Of a stretch of 63,453 nucleotides of DNA, positions 52,385 to 63,453 are shown piece after piece. Position numbers and translations under genes: made by a program. This DNA comes from Firmicutes bacterium M10-2. GTDB taxonomy: Bacteria; Bacillota_I; Bacilli_A; Erysipelotrichales; Erysipelotrichaceae. The stretch covers positions 53,933 through 117,385 of the forward strand of contig KE159699.1 in NCBI GenBank assembly GCA_000403415.2, read 5' to 3'. Under the pieces are notes generated by a model, which made no database searches, was not told the origin of the DNA, and was given only the letters and a program-made list of their open reading frames with translations. Numbering within the stretch: the stretch's first letter is position 1; the number at the start of each line of letters is the position of its first letter.

Positions 52385-52746
52385 TTACTCCTTCACTCTC
52401 TATTTTTCCCTGTATAAACAGTAGAACCAAAAGATATGAGAAATTAAGGTGCCAGACAAAAAGTCCCTTCTTTTGTTTACGGTTTCATTATAGCTTAAAA
52501 AAAACGTAGAAATATGTTTTTCAAAGAAATGATCCGTTTCTGTCGAAAAAATGTCAAAATGGACTTTTTTTCGACATATGTGGCATATTGTATCAAAAAA
52601 AATAATATATTTAAGACTTTTTTTTCAAGAAAGCGGTACCAATCAAGAATGTTTGGTGAAATGAAAAAGAAATGGTATGATAGGCAAGTTCTTTGCGAAC
52701 AATAAAATGTTGATTATAATGAGAATTATTCAAAGGGGTACGAATT
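52385..52746. promoter_or_regulatory. Promoter region between CBS gene and patatin gene
   Basis: Gap of 362 bp. On the plus strand TTGCGA (52693-52698), a 16-bp spacer and TATAAT (52715-52720) make the patatin promoter. ATAAT-GAGA-ATTAT at about 52716-52729 overlaps the -10 and resembles a Fur/PerR-type box. On the minus strand TATAAT (52493-52488) suits the CBS gene. A 63-codon frame at 52514-52705 has no ribosome site and poor composition, so I do not call it. Confidence 0.5.
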
Positions 52747-53667
52747 ATGGCAAATAATGAAAAAGTGTTTTCCGGGCTTGTTTATTTACCGAGAGGGCAA
52801 GCCAATCAAAATATCGTCGAAGGATGCATCGTTCTTGAAGGAGGAGCATTTCGCGGAGTGTATGGGGAAGGTGTGCTGGACGCTTTGATGGAAGCAGGCA
52901 TTAATATGCAAACGACAGTCGGAACATCCGCAGGCGCTTTGAATGGAATGAATTATGTTTCCGGGCAGATTGGCCGCTCAGCACGGATTAATCTTGAATA
53001 TCGACATGATTCCCGTTATGTGGGTCGCCAAGCTCTTTTGAATAACGGAGGAGTGGTCGGTTTTGATTTTGCACTCAATCACGATTTGGAAGGAGATCCA
53101 TTCGATATGGAACGGTTTATGGATCCGAAAAGACGATTTATTGCGGTTGTGACAAATGTCGATACCGGAAAAGCGGAATATATGGAAAAGGGAGAAACAG
53201 AAGATATTCTCAAAGCCATTCAGGCTTCGGCTTCGATGCCCGTTTTTTCCAGAGCCGTAGAAATCAACGGACATCCGTATTTGGATGGAGGTTGTGCCGA
53301 TAAGATTGCTTTTCAATGGGCAATTGACCAAGGATTTGAAAAGATCGTGGTCGTAAAGACGCAGCCGGACGAATATCGAAAGCCGCCGATGGGTGAGAAT
53401 GAGAAAAAAGCTTTTAATGCGGTTTTTAGGAATCATCCTGAATTTTGCGAAGTATTCGATCGATCCAATGACTTATACAATGCCCAATGCGACGAAATTG
53501 CCCGTCAGCATCGTCGTGGCCGTTTGTTTGCGATCGCGCCAAGTGAATACATTCCGGTATCCCGGCTTGAAAAGGATATGGAAAAGTTGGGACGCCTTTA
53601 TTATCTAGGATACCATGATGGAAGAAAAGCGATTCCCGCTTTAAAAGAATACTTAAATATCGAATAA
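52747..53667 (+). CDS. Patatin-like phospholipase
   Basis: Esterase of 306 residues of the RssA/YjjU-like patatin family. The oxyanion loop is EGGAFRGVYGEGVLDAL, the nucleophile Ser is in GTSAG, and the dyad Asp is in YLDGG. The C-terminus (AIAPSEYIPVSRLEKDMEKL) is typical of YjjU. CAAAGGGG precedes the ATG. It has no signal peptide and acts inside the cell on phospholipid or other acyl esters. It is probably monocistronic. Confidence 0.9.
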   Translation: MANNEKVFSGLVYLPRGQANQNIVEGCIVLEGGAFRGVYGEGVLDALMEAGINMQTTVGTSAGALNGMNYVSGQIGRSARINLEYRHDSRYVGRQALLNNGGVVGFDFALNHDLEGDPFDMERFMDPKRRFIAVVTNVDTGKAEYMEKGETEDILKAIQASASMPVFSRAVEINGHPYLDGGCADKIAFQWAIDQGFEKIVVVKTQPDEYRKPPMGENEKKAFNAVFRNHPEFCEVFDRSNDLYNAQCDEIARQHRRGRLFAIAPSEYIPVSRLEKDMEKLGRLYYLGYHDGRKAIPALKEYLNIE

Positions 53668-53793
53668 ACAAAATAAAATTTACTGTTTTATGGAACTTTT
53701 GTTTTTGTTTCTAAAATGAGGTAGATTCTGTGCGATGAGTATGTTAAAATAGGACAGATAAAAAAGGGAAGATCCTTTTTAGAGGAGGGTTTT
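53668..53793 (+). promoter_or_regulatory. Leader of the pyrimidine operon with hairpin before the pyrB ribosome site
   Basis: TTAAAAT (53744-53750) is a likely -10, and the -35 is weak. The hairpin AAAAAGG (53761-53767) / CCTTTTT (53774-53780) stands four bases before AGGAGGG. The leader is too short for a PyrR-type attenuator, and no PyrR binding motif is visible. The hairpin could modulate translation, as in enteric pyrC, or act as a weak terminator. Confidence 0.45.
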
Positions 53794-54702
53794 ATGAATA
53801 AACATTCATTGCTTTCAATAAATGATCTCAGTACCCATGACATCATGGAAATCTTAAATGATGCACGAGTTTTTAATATTTCTCAACAAGATTGGCATTT
53901 ACCAATGCATAATGCATTGGTTGCTAATCTTTTTTTTGAGCCTTCGACAAGAACGCATTACTCTTTCGAGAGTGCCGAATATCAATTGGGATGTTCGGTT
54001 GCCGATTTTAATTCAGCTTCTTCGAGCGTTACCAAAGGAGAAACATTATACGATACGGTAAAAACGTTTGAGGCGATCGGATATAAAGTTCTTGTGATTC
54101 GTCATCCCGAAGATGAATATTTCAAGCAGCTTAAAGACATCAAGATCCCGATTCTAAATGCCGGTGACGGGAAAGGAAACCATCCGACTCAATGTCTGTT
54201 GGACTTATATACGATATATGATGAGTTCAAAAGTTTTGAAGGATTGAATGTCCTTATTTGCGGAGATATCGCCCATTCGCGTGTGGCCGCCTCGAATAAA
54301 GACGCTCTGACTCGATTAGGTGCCAATGTATTGTTTGCAGGACCTAAGGAGTGGAGAAGAGAAGGCTATCCGACCATTGAAATGGATGAAGGGGTTCGCT
54401 GGGCCGATGTCGTCATGATGCTGCGTATTCAGAAAGAGCGCGGTGCAAGCTTGAATCAAATGAGCGATGAAGACTACTTGCATCAGTACGGCCTTGATCA
54501 TCGTCGTTATGCCATGATGAAAGAAAAAGCAATCATTATGCATCCGGCGCCCGTAAACCGCGGCATCGAAATTGCCGATGATCTTGTAGAATGCGAAAAG
54601 AGCCGAATTTTCAAGCAAATGGAAAATGGAGTTCTTGTACGTAAAGCGGTGATTAAGAGGGCGTTTGGTTACAGTGCGTTTAAGGAGGAAGGAATTGGAT
54701 GA
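53794..54702 (+). CDS. pyrB: Aspartate carbamoyltransferase catalytic chain
   Basis: Second step of UMP synthesis: carbamoyl phosphate plus aspartate to carbamoyl aspartate. The protein has 302 residues. The carbamoyl-phosphate motif is FFEPSTRTHYSFESAEYQLG, the conserved GDGKGNHPTQCLLDLYT follows, and the aspartate domain has MMLRIQKER and HPAPVNRG. There is no pyrI regulatory chain, as usual in Bacillota. AGAGGAGGG precedes the ATG. It overlaps pyrC by 4 bp and is the first gene of an eight-gene operon. Confidence 0.97.
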   Translation: MNKHSLLSINDLSTHDIMEILNDARVFNISQQDWHLPMHNALVANLFFEPSTRTHYSFESAEYQLGCSVADFNSASSSVTKGETLYDTVKTFEAIGYKVLVIRHPEDEYFKQLKDIKIPILNAGDGKGNHPTQCLLDLYTIYDEFKSFEGLNVLICGDIAHSRVAASNKDALTRLGANVLFAGPKEWRREGYPTIEMDEGVRWADVVMMLRIQKERGASLNQMSDEDYLHQYGLDHRRYAMMKEKAIIMHPAPVNRGIEIADDLVECEKSRIFKQMENGVLVRKAVIKRAFGYSAFKEEGIG

Positions 54703-55985
54703 AACTCATTAAAAATGCGAAAGTTTTGATCTTGGATCAGTTAAAAGATGTCGATGTGCTTTTTGATGAAAAAATAAGAAAGATCATTCCTCAAGGAAGC
54801 GAGTTGAGGAATGGGATCGATGATGAATTTACGGAAATCATTGACGGAAGCGGAAAAGTGCTGATTCCCGGACTAGTTGATGTGCATGTGCATTTAAGGG
54901 AACCGGGGCATGCGCAAAAAGAAACGATTGCGACCGGAACAAAAGCCGCAGCTGCAGGCGGATTTACGACAATTTTCGCAATGCCGAATGTCTTGCCGTT
55001 TCCAAGTAGCTGCGAAGTGATGGAAACGTATCTAAAACAAATCGAAGAAAATGCGATTGTCCATGTGCATCCGTTTGGAACCATTACGAAAAATGAAGCC
55101 GGAAAAGAAATTGTCGATTATGCGGCTTTGAAAAAGCTGGGAATCGAATGGTTCTCCGATGACGGAGTCGGTGTAGCAAACGATGAGATCATGAAAGAGG
55201 CAATGAACAGTGCCAAAGAAAACGGTGTTCTTTTTTCCTGCCATACCGAAGATATGAAGTATCGTGTTCCGAAAGCAAGCGTTCATGAAAGCGACTACGC
55301 AAAAGAACATGGTTGGATCGGAATTCCTTCTGCTTGCGAATACGAGCAGCTGGATCGAGATCTTCGGCTTGTCAAAGATATCGGAAATCGGTATCACGCG
55401 TGTCATATTAGTGCTAAGGAAAGTGTCGATCTGATCGCCAAAGCGAAAAGAAGCGGATGTGATGTCTCCGGCGAAGTGACCGCACATCATCTTTTGCTGG
55501 AAGATCAAGATGTGAAAGGGCCGAATTGGAAGATGAATCCGCCTTTGCGAAGCCACGCGGACCGCATCGCTTTAATCGAAGGTCTTGAGGAGGGAAAACT
55601 TGATCTGATTGCCAATGATCATGCTCCTCACACAAAAGAAGAAAAGGAAAGATCGATGGAAGAAGCGCCGTTTGGGATCGTGTCATTGGAAACAAGTTTT
55701 GCGCTTCTTTACACAGAATTTGTTTATAAGCAAAAACGATGGACTCTTGCTCAGCTGGTCGACTGGATGTCGGCGACACCGGCCAATCGTTTTGGGCTGG
55801 AAGGAATCGGGCAAATTCGTATCGGGGCTAATGCCGATCTTGTTTTGGTCGACTTAGAGAACGAACATGTGATTTGTGCTGATCAATTCGAATCAATGGG
55901 AAAGAACACACCGTTTGATGGAGCAAAGGTTCATGCGAAAATATGTGAAACATTTGTAGACGGAAAGAGCGTCTGGAAAGGATAA
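54699..55985 (+). CDS. pyrC: Dihydroorotase
   Basis: Third step: cyclises carbamoyl aspartate to dihydroorotate. Amidohydrolase of 428 residues, type I. Metal ligands are in DVHVHLREPG, the second His pair in CHTED and CHISA, and the catalytic Asp in NDHAPHT. It starts in an ATGA overlap with pyrB and ends three bases before carA. Confidence 0.97.
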   Translation: MKLIKNAKVLILDQLKDVDVLFDEKIRKIIPQGSELRNGIDDEFTEIIDGSGKVLIPGLVDVHVHLREPGHAQKETIATGTKAAAAGGFTTIFAMPNVLPFPSSCEVMETYLKQIEENAIVHVHPFGTITKNEAGKEIVDYAALKKLGIEWFSDDGVGVANDEIMKEAMNSAKENGVLFSCHTEDMKYRVPKASVHESDYAKEHGWIGIPSACEYEQLDRDLRLVKDIGNRYHACHISAKESVDLIAKAKRSGCDVSGEVTAHHLLLEDQDVKGPNWKMNPPLRSHADRIALIEGLEEGKLDLIANDHAPHTKEEKERSMEEAPFGIVSLETSFALLYTEFVYKQKRWTLAQLVDWMSATPANRFGLEGIGQIRIGANADLVLVDLENEHVICADQFESMGKNTPFDGAKVHAKICETFVDGKSVWKG

Positions 55986-55988
55986 ATC

Positions 55989-57071
55989 ATGAAAGAAAGA
56001 TTACTTGTACTCGAAGATGGAAGTGTATATCGCGGCAAAGCGTTTGGAAGCGATCAATTTAAGGTAGGAGAACTTGTGTTCAACACCTCAATGACAGGTT
56101 ATCAGGAAATATTGACCGATAATTCTTATTGCGGACAAATCGTAATGATGACTTATCCGCTCATTGGAAACTACGGCATTAATCGAGATGATTACGAAAG
56201 CATCGTTCCGGCTGTATTTGGCTTTGTTGTGAAAGATTATTGTGATGAGCCAAGCAATTGGCGCAGCCAGGAAACGCTTGACGATTTTTTGAAGCGTGAG
56301 GAAATTCCGGGAATTTACGGAGTGGATACGCGGGCAATTACGAGAAAATTACGCGATCACGGAGTTATGAAAGCTACTTTTGCCAATCCGGGCGATGATA
56401 TCGATCAAATTGTCGAAATGTTGAAAACGACTGATTATTTGCATGATCAAGTATCACGCGTAGCTTCCGGAAAGATCTTTCCGATCCCGAATCGCGGCAA
56501 GAAAGTCGTGCTCATCGATTTTGGAGCAAAGCTTGGGATTGTGCGTGAACTTTCTAAGCGTGGCTGCGATCTGATTGTGGTTCCGTACAATACAAGTGCC
56601 GAAAAGATCATGTCTTATCATCCGGATGGAGTCATGCTTACCAACGGTCCGGGGGATCCTCAAGATATTCCCGAAGCGATTGAAACAATCAAGCAGCTGA
56701 TTCCGCAAACGGTCGTGTTCGGTATTTGTTTAGGACATCAACTTATCTCATTGGCTTGCGGAGCCCAAACGTATAAATTAAAATTCGGTCATCGGGGAGG
56801 AAATCATCCGGTTGTCGATTTGTCGACCGGACAAGTAGAAATCACTTCGCAAAATCACGGATATGCCGTTGATATCGATTCTCTTGAAAATACACGTCTT
56901 GAGATGACCTATCAGGCACTTAATGATAAAAGCTGCGAAGGTGTTCGACATAAAGATTATCCTTGTTTTTCGGTTCAGTTCCACCCTGAAGCGAGTGCAG
57001 GACCGGAAGATAGTCGTGATTTGTTTGATGAATTTATCCAGTTGATGGACAAGGAGGGGAAATATGCCTAA
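55989..57071 (+). CDS. carA: Carbamoyl-phosphate synthase small subunit
   Basis: Glutamine amidotransferase subunit of 360 residues. It releases ammonia for carbamoyl phosphate. The N-terminal CPSase_sm domain has [14 protein letters not shown]. The class I amidotransferase domain has the nucleophile in GICLGHQ, and His-Glu in FHPEA. It overlaps carB by 8 bp. Placement within the pyr operon marks it as the pyrimidine-linked enzyme. Confidence 0.97.
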   Translation: MKERLLVLEDGSVYRGKAFGSDQFKVGELVFNTSMTGYQEILTDNSYCGQIVMMTYPLIGNYGINRDDYESIVPAVFGFVVKDYCDEPSNWRSQETLDDFLKREEIPGIYGVDTRAITRKLRDHGVMKATFANPGDDIDQIVEMLKTTDYLHDQVSRVASGKIFPIPNRGKKVVLIDFGAKLGIVRELSKRGCDLIVVPYNTSAEKIMSYHPDGVMLTNGPGDPQDIPEAIETIKQLIPQTVVFGICLGHQLISLACGAQTYKLKFGHRGGNHPVVDLSTGQVEITSQNHGYAVDIDSLENTRLEMTYQALNDKSCEGVRHKDYPCFSVQFHPEASAGPEDSRDLFDEFIQLMDKEGKYA

Positions 57072-60000
57072 AAGAACAGATATTCATAAAATTCTCGTTA
57101 TCGGGTCTGGCCCGATTGTGATCGGGCAAGCTGCCGAATTTGATTATGCGGGAAGTCAAGCGTGCCAGTCTTTACGTGAAGAAGGGTACGAAGTGATCCT
57201 GATCAATTCCAATCCGGCAACCATTATGACAGATACCGCAATTGCGGATCGTGTATATATCGAACCGATTACGCTCGATTTTGCCAAGAGGGTCATTTAT
57301 AAAGAACGTCCTGATGCGATCCTAGGATCTTTGGGAGGACAAACCGGTTTGAATCTGGTTGTCGAACTGCACGAAGACGGGATCTTAGATGAATATGGTG
57401 TCGAAATTTTAGGAACTGATCTTCATGCGATTAATCGAGCGGAAGATCGTGAATTATTCCGTTCGCTTATGCAGGAAATCGAAGAACCAGTACCGGAAAG
57501 TACAATCGTGCATTCGGTGGAAGAGGCAGTCGAGTTTTGCAAGGGCTTAGGATATCCTGTCGTTGTCCGACCTGCTTATACATTAGGAGGAACGGGTGGC
57601 GGATTTGCAGATAACGAAGAAGAATTGCGTGAAATTTGCGAATCCGGATTGAAAATTTCTCCGGTGCATCAATGTTTGATCGAACAAAGCATTGCCGGAT
57701 ACAAAGAAATCGAATATGAAGTAATGCGGGATGCCAACAACAACGCGATTGTCGTCTGCAACATGGAAAATGTCGATCCGGTGGGTATTCATACAGGAGA
57801 TAGTATTGTGGTTGCCCCGGTGCAGACATTGACGGATCACGAAAATCAAATGCTTCGCAGTGCGTCATTGAAAATCATTCGTGCCTTGAAAATTTGCGGC
57901 GGATGCAACGTGCAGCTTGCTCTTGATCCAAAAAGTTTTAAGTATTATGTGATTGAAGTGAATCCACGAGTATCCAGATCTTCGGCTCTTGCTTCGAAAG
58001 CAACAGGGTACCCGATTGCCAAGATTTCTGCCAAGCTTGCGGTCGGGCTGACATTGGATGAAATCCTGAATCCGATCACGAAAACAAGCTATGCATGCTT
58101 TGAACCGGCAATTGATTATGTGGTCACGAAATTTGCCCGGTTCCCGTTTGATAAATTTCCGAATGCCGACCGTCATCTTGGTACGCAAATGAAAGCGACC
58201 GGAGAAGTGATGTCGATTGGGCGCACACTGGAAGAATCTCTTTTGAAAGCGGTTCGTTCTTTGGAAATGAAGGTGGATCACCTTGAAAAAGAAGAGCTGA
58301 AAGCGATAGATCAGGATCAACTTCTTGAAGAAATCAAAAGAAACGATGACCTGCGTATTTTTGCGATAGCACAATGGCTTCGTAACGGTTATGACGCACA
58401 GATCGTTACAAATGTTACGAAGATGGATCCGTTCTTCTTGTCGCATCTTCAAAGAATTGTAAATCTTGAAAAACAACTCGCAGACCATATCGGGGATATC
58501 GATGTGTTGAAACAAGCGAAAGAATACGGTTTTTCCGACAGTTATATTGGCCGTGTATGGAACATGAGCACAAAAGAAATTTATGATCTCAGAAAAGAAA
58601 ATGGGATTATTCCGGTTTACAAAATGGTCGATACGTGTGCCGGAGAATTTACAAGTGCCACTCCGTACTTTTATTCGACATATGAACAAGAAAATGAATC
58701 GATACGATCTGATCGAAAGAAGATTGTTGTTCTCGGATCGGGGCCGATTCGGATTGGACAAGGGGTCGAATTCGACTATGCGACTGTGCATTGTGTACAG
58801 ACCTTGCGAGAAGAAGGCTATGAAGCAATTATTATCAATAATAACCCGGAAACAGTTTCGACGGATTTCTCGATTTCCGACAAACTGTATTTCGAACCTT
58901 TGACGACTGAAGATGTCATGCATGTCATCGAACTCGAAAAGCCGCTAGGAGTCATTGTTCAGTTTGGTGGACAAACCGCGATCAACTTGGCTGATTCCCT
59001 TGTAGAGCATGGAGTGAAAATTTTAGGTACGAGCCTGGAAGATATCGATCGGGCGGAAGATCGTCATGAATTTGAAGCAATGCTTCGTAAACTGGATATT
59101 CCGCAACCGCAAGGAGAAACGGCAACAACTGTGGAAGAAGCATTGGTCATTGCCAATAAGATTGGATATCCGGTACTTGTTCGTCCAAGTTATGTACTTG
59201 GTGGTCGAGCTATGGAAATCGTGCATAATGATGAAGATTTGCGTGTATATATGGCGACAGCCGTAAAGGAAATCAGCCATGACGCACCGATCCTTGTCGA
59301 TAAATACGTTGTCGGAAAAGAATTGGAAATTGATGCGATTGCAGACGGAAAAGATGTATATATTCCGGGAATCATGGAGCATATCGAACGGGCCGGAGTG
59401 CATTCCGGCGATTCGATTTCGGTCTATCCTACGCAGACGATTTCGCAAAAAGTAAAAGATACCATCATTGATTATGGAGTGCGTATCGGGAAAGGATTCC
59501 GTTTTATCGGATTGTATAATATTCAATTCATTGTTGATCGAGATGAAAAAGTGTATGTGCTCGAAGTCAATCCTCGTTCTTCTCGAACAGTTCCATTCTT
59601 GTCGAAAATCACAGGGGTTCCGATGTCTACGATTGCAACGAAGGCGGTTTTAGGGGAATCGTTAATCGATCAAGGCTTGATTCCGGGCTATCATAAAGAA
59701 GATTCGCAACGTGTGTTTGTTAAGGCGCCTGTATTCTCGTTCGCAAAACTACGTGGTGTAGATACGGTTCTTGGACCGGAAATGAAATCGACAGGGGAAG
59801 CATTAGGCAGCGATACATCTTTGGAAAAAGCATTGTATAAAGCTCTTGTCGGAAGTGGAATTCGGGTAGAAACACACGGAAACGTATTGCTTACGATCGC
59901 AGACGAAGACAAAAAAGATGTGCTTTCTTTGGCAAAGCGTTTTGCGAATATCGGGTATGGAATTTACGCAACGGAAGGAACAGCGAAGTTTCTGGAAGAC

Positions 60001-60270
60001 AACGGATTGTTTGTACATCATGCTTCCAAAATTGAAGAAGGAAAAGACGATTGTGTTGTAGACATTATTCGAAATGGAAAGGTAAATTTTGTGATTAATA
60101 CAATGTCACAGAAAAATAAGAACAGCCGTGCGGATGGATTTTTGATTCGCCGAGTATCGGCTGAAAACAGCATTTCCTGTATGACGAGTTTGGATACGGC
60201 GAACACGTTGCTTAATGTGCTTGAATCGTTGAGTTTCTCCATGGTTTCGATGAATGAAATGGGGAAATAA
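57064..60270 (+). CDS. carB: Carbamoyl-phosphate synthase large subunit
   Basis: Synthetase subunit of 1068 residues with two homologous ATP-grasp halves: [21 protein letters not shown] at the start and [21 protein letters not shown] near residue 550. Each half has a biotin-carboxylase-type ATP site ([10 protein letters not shown] and [10 protein letters not shown]). The last 130 residues form the MGS-like allosteric domain, usually the site for UMP and related effectors. It is full length and carries both phosphorylation sites. Coupled to carA upstream. Confidence 0.97.
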   Translation: MPKRTDIHKILVIGSGPIVIGQAAEFDYAGSQACQSLREEGYEVILINSNPATIMTDTAIADRVYIEPITLDFAKRVIYKERPDAILGSLGGQTGLNLVVELHEDGILDEYGVEILGTDLHAINRAEDRELFRSLMQEIEEPVPESTIVHSVEEAVEFCKGLGYPVVVRPAYTLGGTGGGFADNEEELREICESGLKISPVHQCLIEQSIAGYKEIEYEVMRDANNNAIVVCNMENVDPVGIHTGDSIVVAPVQTLTDHENQMLRSASLKIIRALKICGGCNVQLALDPKSFKYYVIEVNPRVSRSSALASKATGYPIAKISAKLAVGLTLDEILNPITKTSYACFEPAIDYVVTKFARFPFDKFPNADRHLGTQMKATGEVMSIGRTLEESLLKAVRSLEMKVDHLEKEELKAIDQDQLLEEIKRNDDLRIFAIAQWLRNGYDAQIVTNVTKMDPFFLSHLQRIVNLEKQLADHIGDIDVLKQAKEYGFSDSYIGRVWNMSTKEIYDLRKENGIIPVYKMVDTCAGEFTSATPYFYSTYEQENESIRSDRKKIVVLGSGPIRIGQGVEFDYATVHCVQTLREEGYEAIIINNNPETVSTDFSISDKLYFEPLTTEDVMHVIELEKPLGVIVQFGGQTAINLADSLVEHGVKILGTSLEDIDRAEDRHEFEAMLRKLDIPQPQGETATTVEEALVIANKIGYPVLVRPSYVLGGRAMEIVHNDEDLRVYMATAVKEISHDAPILVDKYVVGKELEIDAIADGKDVYIPGIMEHIERAGVHSGDSISVYPTQTISQKVKDTIIDYGVRIGKGFRFIGLYNIQFIVDRDEKVYVLEVNPRSSRTVPFLSKITGVPMSTIATKAVLGESLIDQGLIPGYHKEDSQRVFVKAPVFSFAKLRGVDTVLGPEMKSTGEALGSDTSLEKALYKALVGSGIRVETHGNVLLTIADEDKKDVLSLAKRFANIGYGIYATEGTAKFLEDNGLFVHHASKIEEGKDDCVVDIIRNGKVNFVINTMSQKNKNSRADGFLIRRVSAENSISCMTSLDTANTLLNVLESLSFSMVSMNEMGK

Positions 60271-60271
60271 G

Positions 60272-62602
<2,331 letters not shown>

Positions 62603-62603
62603 A

Positions 62604-63257
62604 ATGGAAGCGTATAAAAAAGAATTTATTGATTTCATGTTAGAGTGTGATGTGTTGAAATTTGGTGATTTTACTTTGAAATCAGGTCGGCAATCTCCGT
62701 TTTTCATGAATGCAGGAGGATATGTGACTGGCTGGCAGCTGAAAAAATTAGGCGAATTTTATGCAAAAGCAATTCATGATCGTTATGGAGAGAATTTTGA
62801 TGTTTTGTTTGGGCCGGCCTATAAAGGAATTCCGCTGGCGGTTACGACTGCAATCGCTTTCAGTGAATTGTATGGAAAAGAAATTCGATATTGCTCGGAT
62901 CGTAAAGAAGAAAAAGATCATGGTGCGGATAAAGGAAGTTTTCTAGGTACAAAGCTTAAAGACGGTGATCGGGTGGTGATGATCGAAGATGTGACTACAT
63001 CGGGAAAATCAATGGAAGAAACGGTTCCGAAAGTAAGAAACGCAGCAAATGTCACAATTGTGGGTCTGATGGTTTCTTTGGATCGTCACGAAAAAGGAAA
63101 AGGAAACAAGACGGCTCTTAAAGAAGTGTCGGAGCAATATGGATTTCCGACAGCAGCCATTGTTTCTATGCCTGAAGTTATTGAATATGTTGATCTTGAC
63201 CCGCAGATTCGAAAAAGAATCAATGCGTATTACGAACAATACGGAGCACAAGAATAA
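62604..63257 (+). CDS. pyrE: Orotate phosphoribosyltransferase
   Basis: Fifth step of the pathway: orotate plus PRPP to OMP. Protein of 217 residues. Front part FGDFTLKSGRQSPFFMNAG, substrate region FGPAYKGIPLAVTTA, and the PRPP loop VVMIEDVTTSGKS. GGAGGG (62593-62598) precedes ATG 62604. It is the last gene of the operon, with a terminator at once behind it. Confidence 0.97.
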   Translation: MEAYKKEFIDFMLECDVLKFGDFTLKSGRQSPFFMNAGGYVTGWQLKKLGEFYAKAIHDRYGENFDVLFGPAYKGIPLAVTTAIAFSELYGKEIRYCSDRKEEKDHGADKGSFLGTKLKDGDRVVMIEDVTTSGKSMEETVPKVRNAANVTIVGLMVSLDRHEKGKGNKTALKEVSEQYGFPTAAIVSMPEVIEYVDLDPQIRKRINAYYEQYGAQE

Positions 63258-63261
63258 AAAC

Positions 63262-63299
63262 AAAAAAGGATATAAGAAATTATCTCATATCCTTTTTTT
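63262..63299 (+). terminator. Terminator of the pyrimidine operon
   Basis: AAAAAAGGATAT / ATATCCTTTTTTT stem. Confidence 0.9.
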
Positions 63300-63345
63300 A
63301 TTTGATCTGTCCTCTAAAAAAAATAAAAAATATCATATAAAACAG

Positions 63346-63453
63346 TTGACAGACGAAGAAGAAAGAGGTAATATAAACGAGCGTTGAGAACAGCGCAACC
63401 TTCCTTTTCGAAAAAAGAAGAAAAAAAGTAAAATTTCTTCTTGACTGAAAAAG
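63346..63453 (+). promoter_or_regulatory. Promoter and leader of the next gene
   Basis: TTGACA (63346-63351), a 17-bp spacer and TAATAT (63369-63374) form a strong promoter pointing off the right edge. The transcript would begin with a small hairpin (GCGTTGAGAACAGCGC) and an AAGAAG..CTTCTT pairing, possibly a leader element. The window ends before any gene. Confidence 0.6.

Noticed and set aside
52514-52705. 63-codon plus-strand frame before the patatin gene
   Set aside because: No ribosome site, AT-rich run-derived composition, and it ends inside the patatin promoter.
57865-58923. 352-codon minus-strand frame within carB
   Set aside because: Antisense shadow of a highly conserved enzyme; no start signal and implausible composition.

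Overview
The window reads as chromosomal DNA of a low-to-moderate GC, Gram-positive Bacillota. The evidence is strong Shine-Dalgarno sites, many rho-independent terminators, CcpA-type cre sites, lipoprotein signal peptides, a DivIVA/GpsB-like protein, an Rrf2/CymR-like regulator beside cysK, and a class 1B pyrD-pyrK pair. The gene mix (CBS-type pyrophosphatase, DUF885 lipoprotein, MsmK sugar uptake, LarC) would fit an Erysipelotrichia-like gut bacterium, but this placement is an inference. No rRNA, tRNA, CRISPR array or phage was seen.

Layout. 0-5.5 kb: ECF sigma/anti-sigma pair and a siderophore-type iron ABC operon. 5.5-9.5 kb: divergent cysK/rrf2, a cre-controlled small gene, ilvC. 9.5-16 kb: nanE, small envelope genes, tldD-pmbA-sseB. 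16-19.3 kb: two damaged genes (frameshifted MFS transporter, SDR lacking its nucleotide-binding loop) and a DUF1275 protein. 19.3-27 kb: pyrophosphatase, CCA-adding enzyme, rmuC, macrodomain, mnmM-like methyltransferase and a cupin phosphoglucose isomerase / mannose-6-phosphate isomerase pair. 27-34.6 kb: an accessory island with small secreted or decayed genes on the minus strand and a two-component system plus ABC exporter on the plus strand, bracketed by a gene and its degenerate copy. 34.6-37 kb: a BlaI/M56-peptidase operon split by a HEARO element. 37-44 kb: MsmK-type ATPase, YhfC-like protein, sugar ABC transporter and malQ. 44-53.7 kb: DUF885 lipoprotein, larC, esterase, xpt, CBS proteins, cytoplasmic alpha-amylase, patatin. 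53.8-63.3 kb: complete UMP operon pyrB-pyrC-carA-carB-pyrK-pyrD-pyrF-pyrE.

Two mobile-element observations stand out. First, 36134-36812 is a HEARO (IscB omega-RNA) element with a structured RNA of about 310 nt. Its iscB gene has lost the whole nuclease core, leaving only the PLMP start fused to the C-terminal domain, and its start codon appears to be ATT. It inserted directly after ATGA at the stop/start overlap of an operon and cut a secreted-peptide gene away from its ribosome binding site. Second, two identical 193-bp MITE-like elements (15835-16027 and 26965-27157) each sit between 21-bp direct repeats, and each repeat is a complete terminator hairpin (7-bp stem, 7-nt loop). The element therefore appears to target transcription terminators and duplicates the whole hairpin on insertion.
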